Source: Streptomyces bicolor
Lineage (GTDB): Bacteria; Actinomycetota; Actinomycetes; Streptomycetales; Streptomycetaceae
Assembly (NCBI RefSeq): GCF_000719285.1
Contig: NZ_JOFS01000031.1
Coordinates: forward strand, 1 to 64,000
Direction: 5' to 3'
DNA: 64,000 nt
Shown: positions 25,992 through 33,310 of the stretch, one piece after another
Layout of the letters: each line of letters begins with the position of its first letter
Position numbering within the stretch: the stretch's first letter is position 1
Position numbers and translations under genes: made by a program
Notes under the pieces: generated by a model
The model's input: the letters and a program-made list of their open reading frames with translations, nothing else
The model's database searches: none
What the model was told of the DNA's origin: nothing

Positions 25992-26475
25992 CCGGTCCCG
26001 CCAACTGGATGTGGTGCTCGTCAAGGGCGGCCGTACGAAGATCCGTTACGCGGCCGAACTGCTCACCGACGACGGCACCCGCATCGTCGTCCGGGCCCCC
26101 TGGTCCGGCGCCGGAGTCCGCGATTTCGGCTTCGTCCGCTTCGAGCCGGGCGACGTCTTCACCGAGTACTACTGGCGCGACCGCTGGTACGCCGTGAAGG
26201 AGGTCCGCGACGCCGTGGGCGCCCTCAAGGGCTGGTACTGCGACGTCACCCGCCCGGCCGCGCTGTCCGGCGCCGAGCTGGTCGTCGAGGACCTCGACCT
26301 GGACCTGTGGCGCTCCGCCGACGGCACCGACGTACTGCGCCTGGACGAGGACGAGTTCGCCGCGAGCGGCCTGGCGGAGACGGATCCGGAGGCGGCCGCG
26401 GCGGCGGTGACGGCCCTGGACGAGCTGGAGGCGTTCGCCACCGTCGACGGCGGCCTGGAGTCGCTGCTGGACTAG
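25972..26475 (+). CDS. DUF402 domain protein (FomD-like)
   Basis: 167 residues. The core 'FGFVRFEPGDVFTEYYWRDRWYAVKEV', read in parts, and 'KGWYCDVTRPA' match the DUF402/FomD fold, whose members hydrolyse nucleotide diphosphate or cytidylyl-phosphonate bonds using two metal ions. The Asp-rich 'EDLDLDLWRSADGTDVLRLDEDEF' supplies the metal ligands. The start lies inside the acetyltransferase gene (20-nt overlap). The TAG stop abuts, and shares bases with, the left end of a MITE-like element, so the original 3' end may have been altered by the insertion. Confidence 0.85.
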   Translation: MSANSADRSRQLDVVLVKGGRTKIRYAAELLTDDGTRIVVRAPWSGAGVRDFGFVRFEPGDVFTEYYWRDRWYAVKEVRDAVGALKGWYCDVTRPAALSGAELVVEDLDLDLWRSADGTDVLRLDEDEFAASGLAETDPEAAAAAVTALDELEAFATVDGGLESLLD

Positions 26476-26632
26476 GCCCTGTCGTTTGGATCAGCTCGGC
26501 TGCGAGGATCGCTTCCTCTCGGCCGACCCGAGCCGGGGGCGATGGGGGTGGCCCCGCGCGAGCCGGGCGAAGCCCGTTCGAGCAGTGCGTGTCAGGGCCC
26601 GCGACGCCGGGATGATCCAAACGACAGGGCCT
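26474..26632. mobile_element. MITE-like element with 20-bp terminal inverted repeats
   Basis: AGGCCCTGTCGTTTGGATCA at 26474-26493 is matched exactly by its reverse complement at 26613-26632. The 159-bp element has no coding capacity and sits exactly between convergent genes. No target duplication is evident: the flanks are GGACT and GGCGG. A degenerate single end with 17 of 20 bases matching lies at 50163. I recall similar ends from Streptomyces insertion sequences but name none. Confidence 0.75.
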
Positions 26633-26649
26633 GGCGGCTGTCCGGAGGA

Positions 26650-27252
26650 TCACGCCGCTGCTCCGGGGATCCGCGCCACCACGGCGTACCGCTCGTCGTG
26701 CACGGCCTTCCCCCACAGGGACTCGTCGTCCGACAGCCGCTCCACGCGCACGTCCTCGGCCAGCGGGGCGAGGAACTCGGTGAGCCGGTCCGCCGGTATG
26801 CCGACCGGGGTGACCGTCCCCCACACGCCCTCGACCAGCACCAGCCGCGCTCCGGGTCGCAGCAGCCCCGCCCAGTGCCCCAGCACGCGCGCGGGGTCGG
26901 GCAGCGCCCACAGCACATGCCGTACGAACACCACGTCGAACCGCTCCTCCCCCACCGGTGGGGCCGCCGCGTCACCGACGAGGAACACCGCGTGACGCCC
27001 GGCGAGCTTGGCGCGGGCCAGGTCCACCATCGCCGGGGACAGATCCACCCCGGTGACGCGGTGTCCCTGCTCGGCGGCGAGGAGCGACACGCTGCCGGTG
27101 CCGCAGCCGAGGTCGAGCACGTCGGACGGGCGCTCGGGCAGCCAGGAGCGCAGCCGGGAGGCCCAGGCCCGGCGCACCTCGGGGTCGCGCAGGCCGTGGT
27201 CCGGCTCGTCGTCGAAGGAGGCGGCCGCGGCGTCCCAGTCCATGTTGGTCAT
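26650..27252 (-). CDS. class I SAM-dependent methyltransferase
   Basis: 200 residues with the Rossmann signature 'VLDLGCGTGSVSLLA' (motif I), 'VTGVDLSPAMVDLAR' (motif II) and 'FDVVFVRHVLWALPDPARVL' (motif IV), typical of small-molecule methyltransferases of the Methyltransf_11/25 type. No partner gene indicates a substrate. ATG at 27252 (MTNMDWDAAAASF) was chosen; a second ATG three codons on is equally possible, and neither has a strong ribosome site. Two near-identical 19-20 bp direct repeats lie just upstream and could be regulator sites. Confidence 0.8.
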   Translation of the reverse strand: MTNMDWDAAAASFDDEPDHGLRDPEVRRAWASRLRSWLPERPSDVLDLGCGTGSVSLLAAEQGHRVTGVDLSPAMVDLARAKLAGRHAVFLVGDAAAPPVGEERFDVVFVRHVLWALPDPARVLGHWAGLLRPGARLVLVEGVWGTVTPVGIPADRLTEFLAPLAEDVRVERLSDDESLWGKAVHDERYAVVARIPGAAA

Positions 27253-27262
27253 GCGGCAAAGA

Positions 27263-27308
27263 GTGACACCCGCACTGACAGTCGAATGGTGACAACCGCC
27301 ACTGACAG
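27263..27308. repeat. direct repeat upstream of methyltransferase gene
   Basis: GTGACACCCGCACTGACAG (27263-27281) and GTGACAACCGCCACTGACAG (27289-27308), 26 bp apart, begin 10 bp upstream of the methyltransferase start. The spacing of about 2.5 helical turns would suit a regulator bound to both units. Confidence 0.5.
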
Positions 27309-27391
27309 GACCAGCGGCGATGAGGAACTCTCGCCGAACGGGTCTACCTCCTTGAGAACGAGGAACTCGGTAGCCCCTGAAGGAGGCAGTC

Positions 27392-27529
27392 ATGCGCCGT
27401 GTGACCGTGCAGAAGCCCCTGAAGCGGAAGTCGGACGCCCGCCGGGTACAGGAGGAGGCGGACGAGCGCCCCTCGGGACGACCGGAGGTCCGCAAGGACA
27501 TCGCACGAACCTGGTGGCCGGACGGCTGA
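27392..27529 (+). CDS. 45-residue basic protein, unknown function
   Basis: Short protein MRRVTVQKPLKRKSDARRVQ..., ending DIARTWWPDG. AAGGAGGCAGTC directly precedes the ATG, an excellent ribosome site, and third codon positions are G/C-biased, so it is very likely expressed. Rich in Arg, Lys and Glu with no membrane segment; the terminal Trp-Trp-Pro is distinctive. I do not recognise the family. Divergent from the methyltransferase. An A-rich CCGAAAAAAATCGG palindrome at 27543-27556 follows before the convergent acetyltransferase. Confidence 0.6.
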   Translation: MRRVTVQKPLKRKSDARRVQEEADERPSGRPEVRKDIARTWWPDG

Positions 27530-27563
27530 AACGCCCCGCCGGCCGAAAAAAATCGGAGACGCG

Positions 27564-28013
27564 TCAGGCAAGCCGCTTGCGGTAGTGGATGCGGTCGTAC
27601 GGCCCGTCCTCACGACGCTCGGTCAACTCGTAGCCGTACTTCGGGTAGATCTGCTGGTTCTCCCACATCATCGCGTTCGTATAGAGCCTGACTTCGTGCA
27701 GACCCAGCGCACGCGCGCGTGCGTCCACGAAGTGCAGCAGCCGTCGCCCCACGCCTGTGCCGTGCGCATCGGGGTGGACGGCGATGCTGTCGAGGAACAG
27801 ATGGTCCTCGCGTGCCTCCACCACGACGAGCCCGATCACGGGATCGCCCGTCACGAACACCTTCCCCGCCGCCACGTTCGCCGCGTGGTCCGCCTCCATG
27901 GGCACCGGGACCACGCCGATGCGCTCGATGTAGGGCGTGAAGGCCGCGTCCGTCACGGCCTTCACGGCCGGTACGTCGGCGGCCGTGGCAGGCCGGATCT
28001 CCTCGCTCGTCAT
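27564..28013 (-). CDS. GNAT family N-acetyltransferase
   Basis: 149 residues, single GNAT domain. 'LFLDSIAVHPDAHGTGVGRRLLHFV' gives strand 4 and the acetyl-CoA pyrophosphate loop (HGTGVG), and 'EVRLYTNAMMWENQQIYPKYGYEL' is the usual alpha4-beta7 region. The substrate is unknown; small amines or protein N-termini are usual. Start ATG MTSEEIRPATAAD is typical for the family. Convergent with the 45-residue gene and divergent from the LPMO gene. Confidence 0.85.
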   Translation of the reverse strand: MTSEEIRPATAADVPAVKAVTDAAFTPYIERIGVVPVPMEADHAANVAAGKVFVTGDPVIGLVVVEAREDHLFLDSIAVHPDAHGTGVGRRLLHFVDARARALGLHEVRLYTNAMMWENQQIYPKYGYELTERREDGPYDRIHYRKRLA

Positions 28014-28154
28014 GGCGTGAACGCTACCTACCTGATCTCAGTCTGAGCACTCCCTTAAGGCGACCCTAAAGATCGCCTCGAACCCCCTGCGACAGGCGAT
28101 TTCACGGTTTCTTGGATCCGGCACTCATCAGTTCCGGTTCCGAGGAGATCCCCC

Positions 28155-29174
28155 ATGTCCGCACGCCGCAAGGCCGCCACTGTCGCCGCCGTCGGCCTGA
28201 CTCCGCTCGCCCTGACCGCCCTCGCCACCGCTCCCGCGTCGGCGCACGGTTCGATGGGCGACCCGGTCAGCCGGGTCTCGCAGTGCTACGCGGAGGGCCC
28301 GGAGAGCCCGAAGTCCGACGCGTGCAAGGCGGCGGTCGCCGCGGGCGGCACGCAGGCCCTCTACGACTGGAACGGCATCCGCATCGGCGACGCGGCCGGC
28401 CGCCACCAGGAGCTGATCCCGGACGGCAAGCTGTGCAGCGCGAACAGCGAGGAGTTCAAGGGCCTCGACCTGGCCCGCGCCGACTGGCCGGCGACGAGCG
28501 TGAGCAGTGGGTCGTACACCTTCAAGTACCGCGTGACCGCGCCGCACAAGGGCACCTTCAAGGTCTACATCACCAAGGCGGGCTACGACCCCACGAAGCC
28601 GCTGGCCTGGGCCGACCTGGACCTGGCGAACCCGGTGGCGACGGCCACCGACCCGGCGGCCTCGGGCGGCTTCTACACGTTCTCCGGCACCCTGCCCGAG
28701 CGCTCCGGCAAGCAGCTGCTGTACGCGGTGTGGCAGCGCTCGGACAGCCCGGAGGCGTTCTACTCCTGCTCGGACGTCACCTACGGCGGCGGCAGCAGCT
28801 CGGGCGGCGGCACCGACAGCTCCGGCAGCGGCGGCAACGGTGACGCGGCCGCGGCGGCCCCGAGCGCCACCGCGCCCTCGGAGGAACAGATCGAGGCCGG
28901 TAACGACAAGTCGACGATCGAGCACAACGGCCACGGCGACCAGGACGCCAGTACGTCGGCGGAGCCGGCCGCGGCGGCCGGGGATGTGCGGTCCGCCGCC
29001 CCGGCCAACCAGCCGAAGGCGGCCGGCGCCACCGAGAACCTCGCCGAGACGGGTGGGGACAGCGGCACGGCGTATCTGGCGATGGGCGGTGCGGCGACGT
29101 TGGCGCTCGGCTCGGCGGTCCTGTTCGCGTCGGTGCGCAGGCGCGCGGTCGGCGGCGGTCGTCCCGGCCGCTGA
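28155..29174 (+). CDS. AA10 lytic polysaccharide monooxygenase with LAETG wall anchor
   Basis: 339 residues. The signal peptide ends ASA|HGSMGDP, leaving the essential N-terminal His of the copper brace; the second brace His lies in 'YRVTAPHKGTFKVYITK'. The AA10 catalytic domain (to about residue 212, ending 'FYSCSDVTY') oxidatively cleaves chitin or cellulose. A Gly/Ser-rich then Ala-rich linker follows instead of a binding module. The C-terminus has LAETG, a membrane span and RRR, the sorting signal for class E sortases (LAXTG). The enzyme should therefore be displayed on the cell wall. GAGGAG precedes the ATG. Confidence 0.9.
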   Translation: MSARRKAATVAAVGLTPLALTALATAPASAHGSMGDPVSRVSQCYAEGPESPKSDACKAAVAAGGTQALYDWNGIRIGDAAGRHQELIPDGKLCSANSEEFKGLDLARADWPATSVSSGSYTFKYRVTAPHKGTFKVYITKAGYDPTKPLAWADLDLANPVATATDPAASGGFYTFSGTLPERSGKQLLYAVWQRSDSPEAFYSCSDVTYGGGSSSGGGTDSSGSGGNGDAAAAAPSATAPSEEQIEAGNDKSTIEHNGHGDQDASTSAEPAAAAGDVRSAAPANQPKAAGATENLAETGGDSGTAYLAMGGAATLALGSAVLFASVRRRAVGGGRPGR

Positions 29175-29194
29175 ACCGGCTGACCCAAAGGCTC

Positions 29195-29231
29195 CGGGGC
29201 CTGACCGGCGGCTCAGGCCGGTCAGGCCCCG
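29195..29231. terminator. 15-bp perfect hairpin between convergent genes
   Basis: CGGGGCCTGACCGGC (29195-29209) pairs perfectly with GCCGGTCAGGCCCCG (29217-29231) around a 7-nt loop, placed between the LPMO and lipase stop codons. Confidence 0.8.
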
Positions 29232-29252
29232 GCGGTGTGTGCTCAGCCGATC

Positions 29253-30134
29253 TCAGCCGATCGCCGACGCACAGGTGGTCGGGGTGGCACGGGCCGGGTC
29301 GAGAGCGTTGGCCACCTCGTGGAAGGCGATCCGGTCGGTCAGACCCAGGAACGCGTGCTCGGACAGGTCGACCGCGCACAGGTCCTGGATCAGGACGTTC
29401 TTCACGTCGGGCCCGCTGAGGAACTGACTTCGATACGGCGTGACCACCTCGTCGTACTTGGTGGCGATGACCGTGTAACGGACGCCGGGGACGGTGTCGC
29501 CACCGGCGTTGAGCCTGGTCATGAAGTCGGAGCCGACAACCTGCTGGGCGAGGGCGGGAGTGGCGGTGGAGAGCAGGTCCTCGGCGCCGGGGAAGTACGG
29601 CAGCAGGTTGGTGAGTCCGGCCAGCGTGGTGCCGTGGTTGTTGGGCGCGATGCCGACCAGGGCGTTCACCTTGGCGGCGCCACCGAGGAACTTGAGGTAG
29701 TAGCGGGGCATCATGCCGCCCTGCGAGTGGCCGACCAGGTCGGCCTCGGCGGCGCCGGTCGCGGCGAGCACTCTGTCGACATAGGCGGACAGTTGCTCCG
29801 CCGACTTGTCGATGGGGCCGAGCGCGTGGAAGAACGGCACGCCCGGCAGTTGGCCGTAGTCGAGGGAGAAGACGCAGTAGCCCCGGTTCTTCAAGTAGGG
29901 GGCGAGGCCGAGCCAGTTGTCGACGGAGTTGGCGAAGGTGCCGTGCACGAGGACGACGGGGCGGGGATGGGCGGCGGACGGCTTGCAGGAGTAGTCGTTC
30001 CAGCCACTGTTCGAGGTCGCCGTCGCTTCGGCCGCCTGGGCGGCGGTGGCGGCGGTGGCGGTGGGGACGACGGCGACCGCGGCGGTCAGCAGCAGCGCGG
30101 CCAGGGGTCTGAGCACTCGTTTCCAGGGCAGCAT
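29253..30134 (-). CDS. secreted alpha/beta-hydrolase lipase
   Basis: 293-residue lipase/esterase. A signal peptide ends around AAQAAEA. The oxyanion region is 'VVLVHGTFANSVDNW', the nucleophile elbow 'GHSQGGM' has S137, and 'GIAPNNHGTTLAGL' and the C-terminal 'DLSEHAFLGL' with the catalytic His are typical of the EstA/LipA-like class 2 lipases. Two Cys near the ends likely form a disulfide. From memory it corresponds to S. coelicolor lipase SCO1735. A short duplication, TCAGCCGATC twice, lies at the stop codon. Confidence 0.9.
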   Translation of the reverse strand: MLPWKRVLRPLAALLLTAAVAVVPTATAATAAQAAEATATSNSGWNDYSCKPSAAHPRPVVLVHGTFANSVDNWLGLAPYLKNRGYCVFSLDYGQLPGVPFFHALGPIDKSAEQLSAYVDRVLAATGAAEADLVGHSQGGMMPRYYLKFLGGAAKVNALVGIAPNNHGTTLAGLTNLLPYFPGAEDLLSTATPALAQQVVGSDFMTRLNAGGDTVPGVRYTVIATKYDEVVTPYRSQFLSGPDVKNVLIQDLCAVDLSEHAFLGLTDRIAFHEVANALDPARATPTTCASAIG

Positions 30135-30307
30135 CGGGTGATCTCCTTGCGGCTCAAGGGAGGTGCGACTGCCTTACGCCCTGTGATCCGGATCACGAGG
30201 ATGCTGTTCACTCGTCAAGTTACGGGCGAGTAGTAGACGTGTGAAGTTACGCGTCAGTAAAAACCTCCAGTGATAGTCAGCGGCGGAACATCATCACTGA
30301 TGGACCG

Positions 30308-30754
30308 TCACCAGGCGGGCCGAATGGGCCCGTTGGGCGCGATGCGAGCCAATTGCTCGAGCAACGTGCGCATTTCCCCTTCGCCCAGCGCATCACCCCA
30401 CGCCCGCACGGCGTCCGCGGCCGCCTCCTCGGCCGCACGGGTACAGGCCCACCCTCGCTCGGTCAGCACGACCAGACGGGCACGCGCGTCCTCCGGATGC
30501 GGCCGGCGCTCGGCGTACCCCTTGCGCACGATCTCGTCGACGAGCTGACTGGCGGCCTGCTTGGTCACACCGAGATGGCCGGCGAGGTCGGTGACCGTGG
30601 CGCCGTCCGGGGCGAGCCGGGCGAACGCGAAGCCGTGCGCGGGCCGCAGCCCCTCGAAGCCACGGGCCACCACGCCGTCATGGATGCGTTGCGTGAGCTC
30701 ACCGGCGACGGCGAGCAGGGCTGCGGACAGGGCCATGGCTTCGGAGTTGCGCAC
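30308..30754 (-). CDS. MarR family transcriptional regulator
   Basis: 148-residue winged-helix repressor. 'DGATVTDLAGHLGVTKQAASQLVDEIV' is the recognition helix-turn-helix, and 'KGYAERRPHPEDARARLVVLTERG' the wing with the usual DxR motif. Divergent from a cupin gene with two good palindromes between them (30782-30832), so it most likely represses both genes until a small ligand binds. Starts at GTG 30754 or ATG 30736; I list the longer form. The gene pair lies where the 3' end of an ImuB-like gene should continue. Confidence 0.85.
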   Translation of the reverse strand: MRNSEAMALSAALLAVAGELTQRIHDGVVARGFEGLRPAHGFAFARLAPDGATVTDLAGHLGVTKQAASQLVDEIVRKGYAERRPHPEDARARLVVLTERGWACTRAAEEAAADAVRAWGDALGEGEMRTLLEQLARIAPNGPIRPAW

Positions 30755-30781
30755 GCAGGCATTGAAACACCCTTGACGAAT

Positions 30782-30832
30782 TGGTCAAGCGGCTTGACCA
30801 TAACTCCAGCCCGCATAGTCAAGCTACTTGAC
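30782..30832. promoter_or_regulatory. two MarR-type operators
   Basis: Site 1, TGGTCAAGCGGCTTGACCA (30782-30800), is a perfect palindrome with 9-bp arms. Site 2, GTCAAGCTACTTGAC (30818-30832), shares the GTCAAG/CTTGAC half-sites. Centres are 34 bp apart, about three helical turns, so dimers would lie on the same face of the DNA. Confidence 0.7.
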
Positions 30833-30853
30833 CAGTTACCCACAGGAGCCCAC

Positions 30854-31228
30854 ATGCCCGTGATCCGCGCGTCCGAAGCCGTCACCCACGAAATCCACGG
30901 CGCCCGATTCGTCTCGTACGCCACCCCCCGCACCGGCAGCAAGGAGCTGTGCGCCTGGCGCGGCGAGATACCGGCGGGCACCAAGGCGCCCGCGCACACC
31001 GTCAGCCGGGAGGAGATCCTCCACCTGCTCGCCGGCGAGCTGCTGATCACGCTCGACGACCGCACCGCACGGATCAGCTCGGGCGACACCCTGATCATCA
31101 ATCCCGGCGCGACGCTGACCATCGAGAACCCGGCCGACCGGACCGCCGTCACCTGGGTCACCACGTCCATAGGCCTGACGGCGGAGCTGGCCGACGGCAC
31201 GCGGATCACGCCGCCGTGGGCGAACTGA
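30854..31228 (+). CDS. small cupin-domain protein
   Basis: 124-residue single cupin. 'PAGTKAPAHTVSREEILHLLAGELLI' carries the first metal motif region (H and E) and 'SSGDTLIINPGATLTIENP' the second cupin box. It could bind a metal or sense or isomerise a small molecule. ACAGGAGCC precedes the ATG. Controlled most likely by the divergent MarR protein. The gene ends exactly where homology of the opposite-strand ImuB-like gene stops, so it lies on a segment that broke that gene. Confidence 0.8.
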   Translation: MPVIRASEAVTHEIHGARFVSYATPRTGSKELCAWRGEIPAGTKAPAHTVSREEILHLLAGELLITLDDRTARISSGDTLIINPGATLTIENPADRTAVTWVTTSIGLTAELADGTRITPPWAN

Positions 31229-32119
31229 GCCTTGGGCGGCGAGCGGGTCGAAGGTGGGCCGACCGGCGGCCCGCTCGGCGAGGTCGAGGTCCTCGGCGCG
31301 CAGGGCGAGGGCACGGACGCGGGGGTGGCGGGGGCCGAGGGCGTCGTACATGTCGTACGCCGCCCTGGTCAGCGCGGCGGGGTCGGCCGTCGGTTCCGTC
31401 AGGCTACGACCGCTGGTCGTCGAGGAGCAGTCGGTGTAGCGGACGGTGAGGGTCAGAGCGCGGCAGACCTTGCCGAGGGCACGCAGCCGGGCGCCCAGTT
31501 CCTCGGCGGCCGAGAGCAGGACGTGGCGGTGCCCCGCGGAGTCCGGCTCCTCGCGGGTGAAGGGGCGTTCCGTGACCAGCGAGCGCGCCACGGCGTTCGG
31601 GACGACCCGGCCCCGGTCGATCCCGCTCGCTTTCTCGCGCAGCTCGCGGCCGGCCCCGGGGCCGACCAGGTGCTGGAGCCTGGACAGGGGTGCGGCGGCG
31701 ACCAGGCCGAGGGTGTCCAGGCCGTACTCGCGCAGGGTGCGGGCGGTCGCGGCGCCGACGCCGGGCAGCGCGGCGACGGGCTTCCCGGCGAGGAACTCCG
31801 CGACGGCGCCCTCGGGGACGGCACATGTCTCCCCCGGCCGGGCGTCCCGCAGCGCCACGCGGGCCAGCATCGGCCCCGGTCCGGCGCCGATCGCGCAGTC
31901 GACCCCGTGATGGGCGAGCGCGCGTGCCCGGATCACCGAGGCCAGCTCGACCACACCGCGCCCGAAGTGCCGCTCGACACCGCGCAGATCGGCCAGCGCC
32001 CCGTCCGGCGGCAGCGCCTCCACGACCGGCGTGAAGTCCTCCAGTAACCCGAGCAGCCCCGGCAGGGCCGCCGCCTCGCCCGCCGGCGGCAGGTGGAAAC
32101 GTACGCAGAGGATCGTCAT
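31229..32119 (-). pseudogene. ImuB-like Y-family polymerase, 3' end lost
   Basis: Starts MTILCVRFHLPPAGEA with the Y-family palm, helix-hairpin-helix ('VAALPGVGAATARTLREYGLDTLGLV') and little-finger region. The catalytic acidic residues of DinB (DMD and SIDE motifs) are absent, as in ImuB. Compared with its neighbour, the last 25-30 residues (the ADRARRRFGP-type helix) are missing: similarity stops at FDPLAAQG, within bases of the cupin stop on the other strand. The frame stays open to 30836 and would read the cupin gene backwards. ATG shares ATGA with a relic reading frame. Product, if made, is probably altered. Confidence 0.7.
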
Positions 32120-32160
32120 CCCGCACTCCCCGGGCTCTGGTGCCGCAACTTCCGTACAAC
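32116..32160 (-). pseudogene. relic resembling the dnaE2 3' tail
   Basis: The frame ending here reads RKLRHQSPGSAG-stop, and the intact DnaE2 ends KKFGHRSSGSAG-stop. In both cases the stop overlaps the ATG of an ImuB-like gene as ATGA. About three quarters of the last 37 bases match. This looks like the leftover of a duplicated dnaE2/imuB junction. Confidence 0.5.
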
Positions 32161-32168
32161 TTCCGTAC
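32147..32168. repeat. 11-bp tandem duplication
   Basis: AACTTCCGTAC occurs twice in a row, immediately upstream of the relic tail. The rest of the gap up to 32329 shows no gene or recognisable regulatory site. Confidence 0.6.
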
Positions 32169-32329
32169 TCGTGAAGGGGTTTGATCCGCCAGTCGCGGAT
32201 CGGCCCCCGGGTTCGGTTCGTATCCCGCGGGCATTTGGATTCACCCGGCCCAGGGCCTGCCCCACCGTTTCCGACCGCCGGAAGGCCTTGGCGGCCGGCG
32301 TCGGGGGACGGCGTTCCCGGTGCACGTGA

Positions 32330-33310
32330 TCAGTCCGCAAGCGTCGCGGGCCGTACGGCCTGCGGCCCGAAGCGCCGGCGGGCGCGGTCCGCGGCGGCTT
32401 CCGCCGCGCGGGCCCGGGCGTCGCCGGGATCCAGGGAGAGCTGCCAGTAGGCGCTCTCGGCCGGCAGCAGACCGTCGGCGCGGATCGCGTAGGCGCGGAC
32501 GCGTGCCCGCTGCAGTCCGAGGGAGGTCAGCAGACCGAGTGCGGTCGCGGCGAGGGCGGGTGAGTGGTGGGTGGGTTCCGGCAGCGCACGCGTGCGCGTG
32601 CTGGCACTGCGGTCGGCGTACCGCACCGTGAGGGTGAGCCGGCTCGCGATCCGCCCTTCGCCGCGCAGGCGCCCGCCGAGCTGCTCGGCGAGCCCCAGGA
32701 CCGCACGGTGATGCCCGGCGGGATCGAGGCAGTCCCGTTCCAGCACCAGGTCGGCGATCAGGTGCTCCGCCGGTTCCGCGGGGGTGACCGGGCGCGGGTC
32801 GTGGCCACGGGCGCGCTCGGCCAGCAGCCGTGCCTGGCCGGCGCCGAGGAGCCGTTGCAGGGTCCCCGAGGGCAGGTCGGTGATCTGACCGATGGTGTGC
32901 AGGCCGTATCTGCCGAGCGTCGACGCCGTGGCGCGGCCGATACCGGGCAGCGCGGTGACCGGGCGGGGGTGGAGCCAGTCGGCGGCCCGCTCGGCGGGGA
33001 CCCAGGTGGTCTCGCCCGGCGCGGACGCGTCGGCCGCCATCGCCGCCAGCATCCGGTTGCCCGCGAGCCCGGCGCTGCAGTCGATGCCGTAGAGGAGCTT
33101 CAGTCTCATCATCGTCGTCTGGACCAGGTCGTAGGGAGAGAGGCCGAAGTACCTGAGCGCCGACGTCAGGTCGAGCTGGACGGCGTCGGGCGGAACGGCC
33201 TGCACATGAGGCGTGACACCGGACATCAGTTCGATTACATCACCGTACTGGGCCTCGGTGAGCGCCGCGTGCAGATGGAGGTGGGCGATGTGCCGCTGAC
33301 GTGTACTCAT
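32330..33310 (-). CDS. imuB: ImuB-like inactive Y-family polymerase
   Basis: 326 residues. The fold elements are present: N-terminal strand 'HIAHLHLHAALTEAQ', helix-hairpin-helix 'VTALPGIGRATASTLGRYGLHTI', and the little finger 'LTLTVRYADRSASTRTRALPEPT'. Both catalytic Asp/Glu motifs of true DinB enzymes are replaced, so it should not polymerise. In mycobacteria and proteobacteria ImuB of this kind links DnaE2 to the sliding clamp for error-prone repair. Its ATG overlaps the dnaE2 stop by 4 nt, confirming the operon. A related, broken copy lies immediately downstream. Confidence 0.8.
   Translation of the reverse strand: MSTRQRHIAHLHLHAALTEAQYGDVIELMSGVTPHVQAVPPDAVQLDLTSALRYFGLSPYDLVQTTMMRLKLLYGIDCSAGLAGNRMLAAMAADASAPGETTWVPAERAADWLHPRPVTALPGIGRATASTLGRYGLHTIGQITDLPSGTLQRLLGAGQARLLAERARGHDPRPVTPAEPAEHLIADLVLERDCLDPAGHHRAVLGLAEQLGGRLRGEGRIASRLTLTVRYADRSASTRTRALPEPTHHSPALAATALGLLTSLGLQRARVRAYAIRADGLLPAESAYWQLSLDPGDARARAAEAAADRARRRFGPQAVRPATLAD

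Noticed and set aside
30836..31228. C-terminal 130 residues of the ImuB-like frame as genuine protein
   Set aside because: They are exactly antisense to the cupin gene and match no polymerase region.
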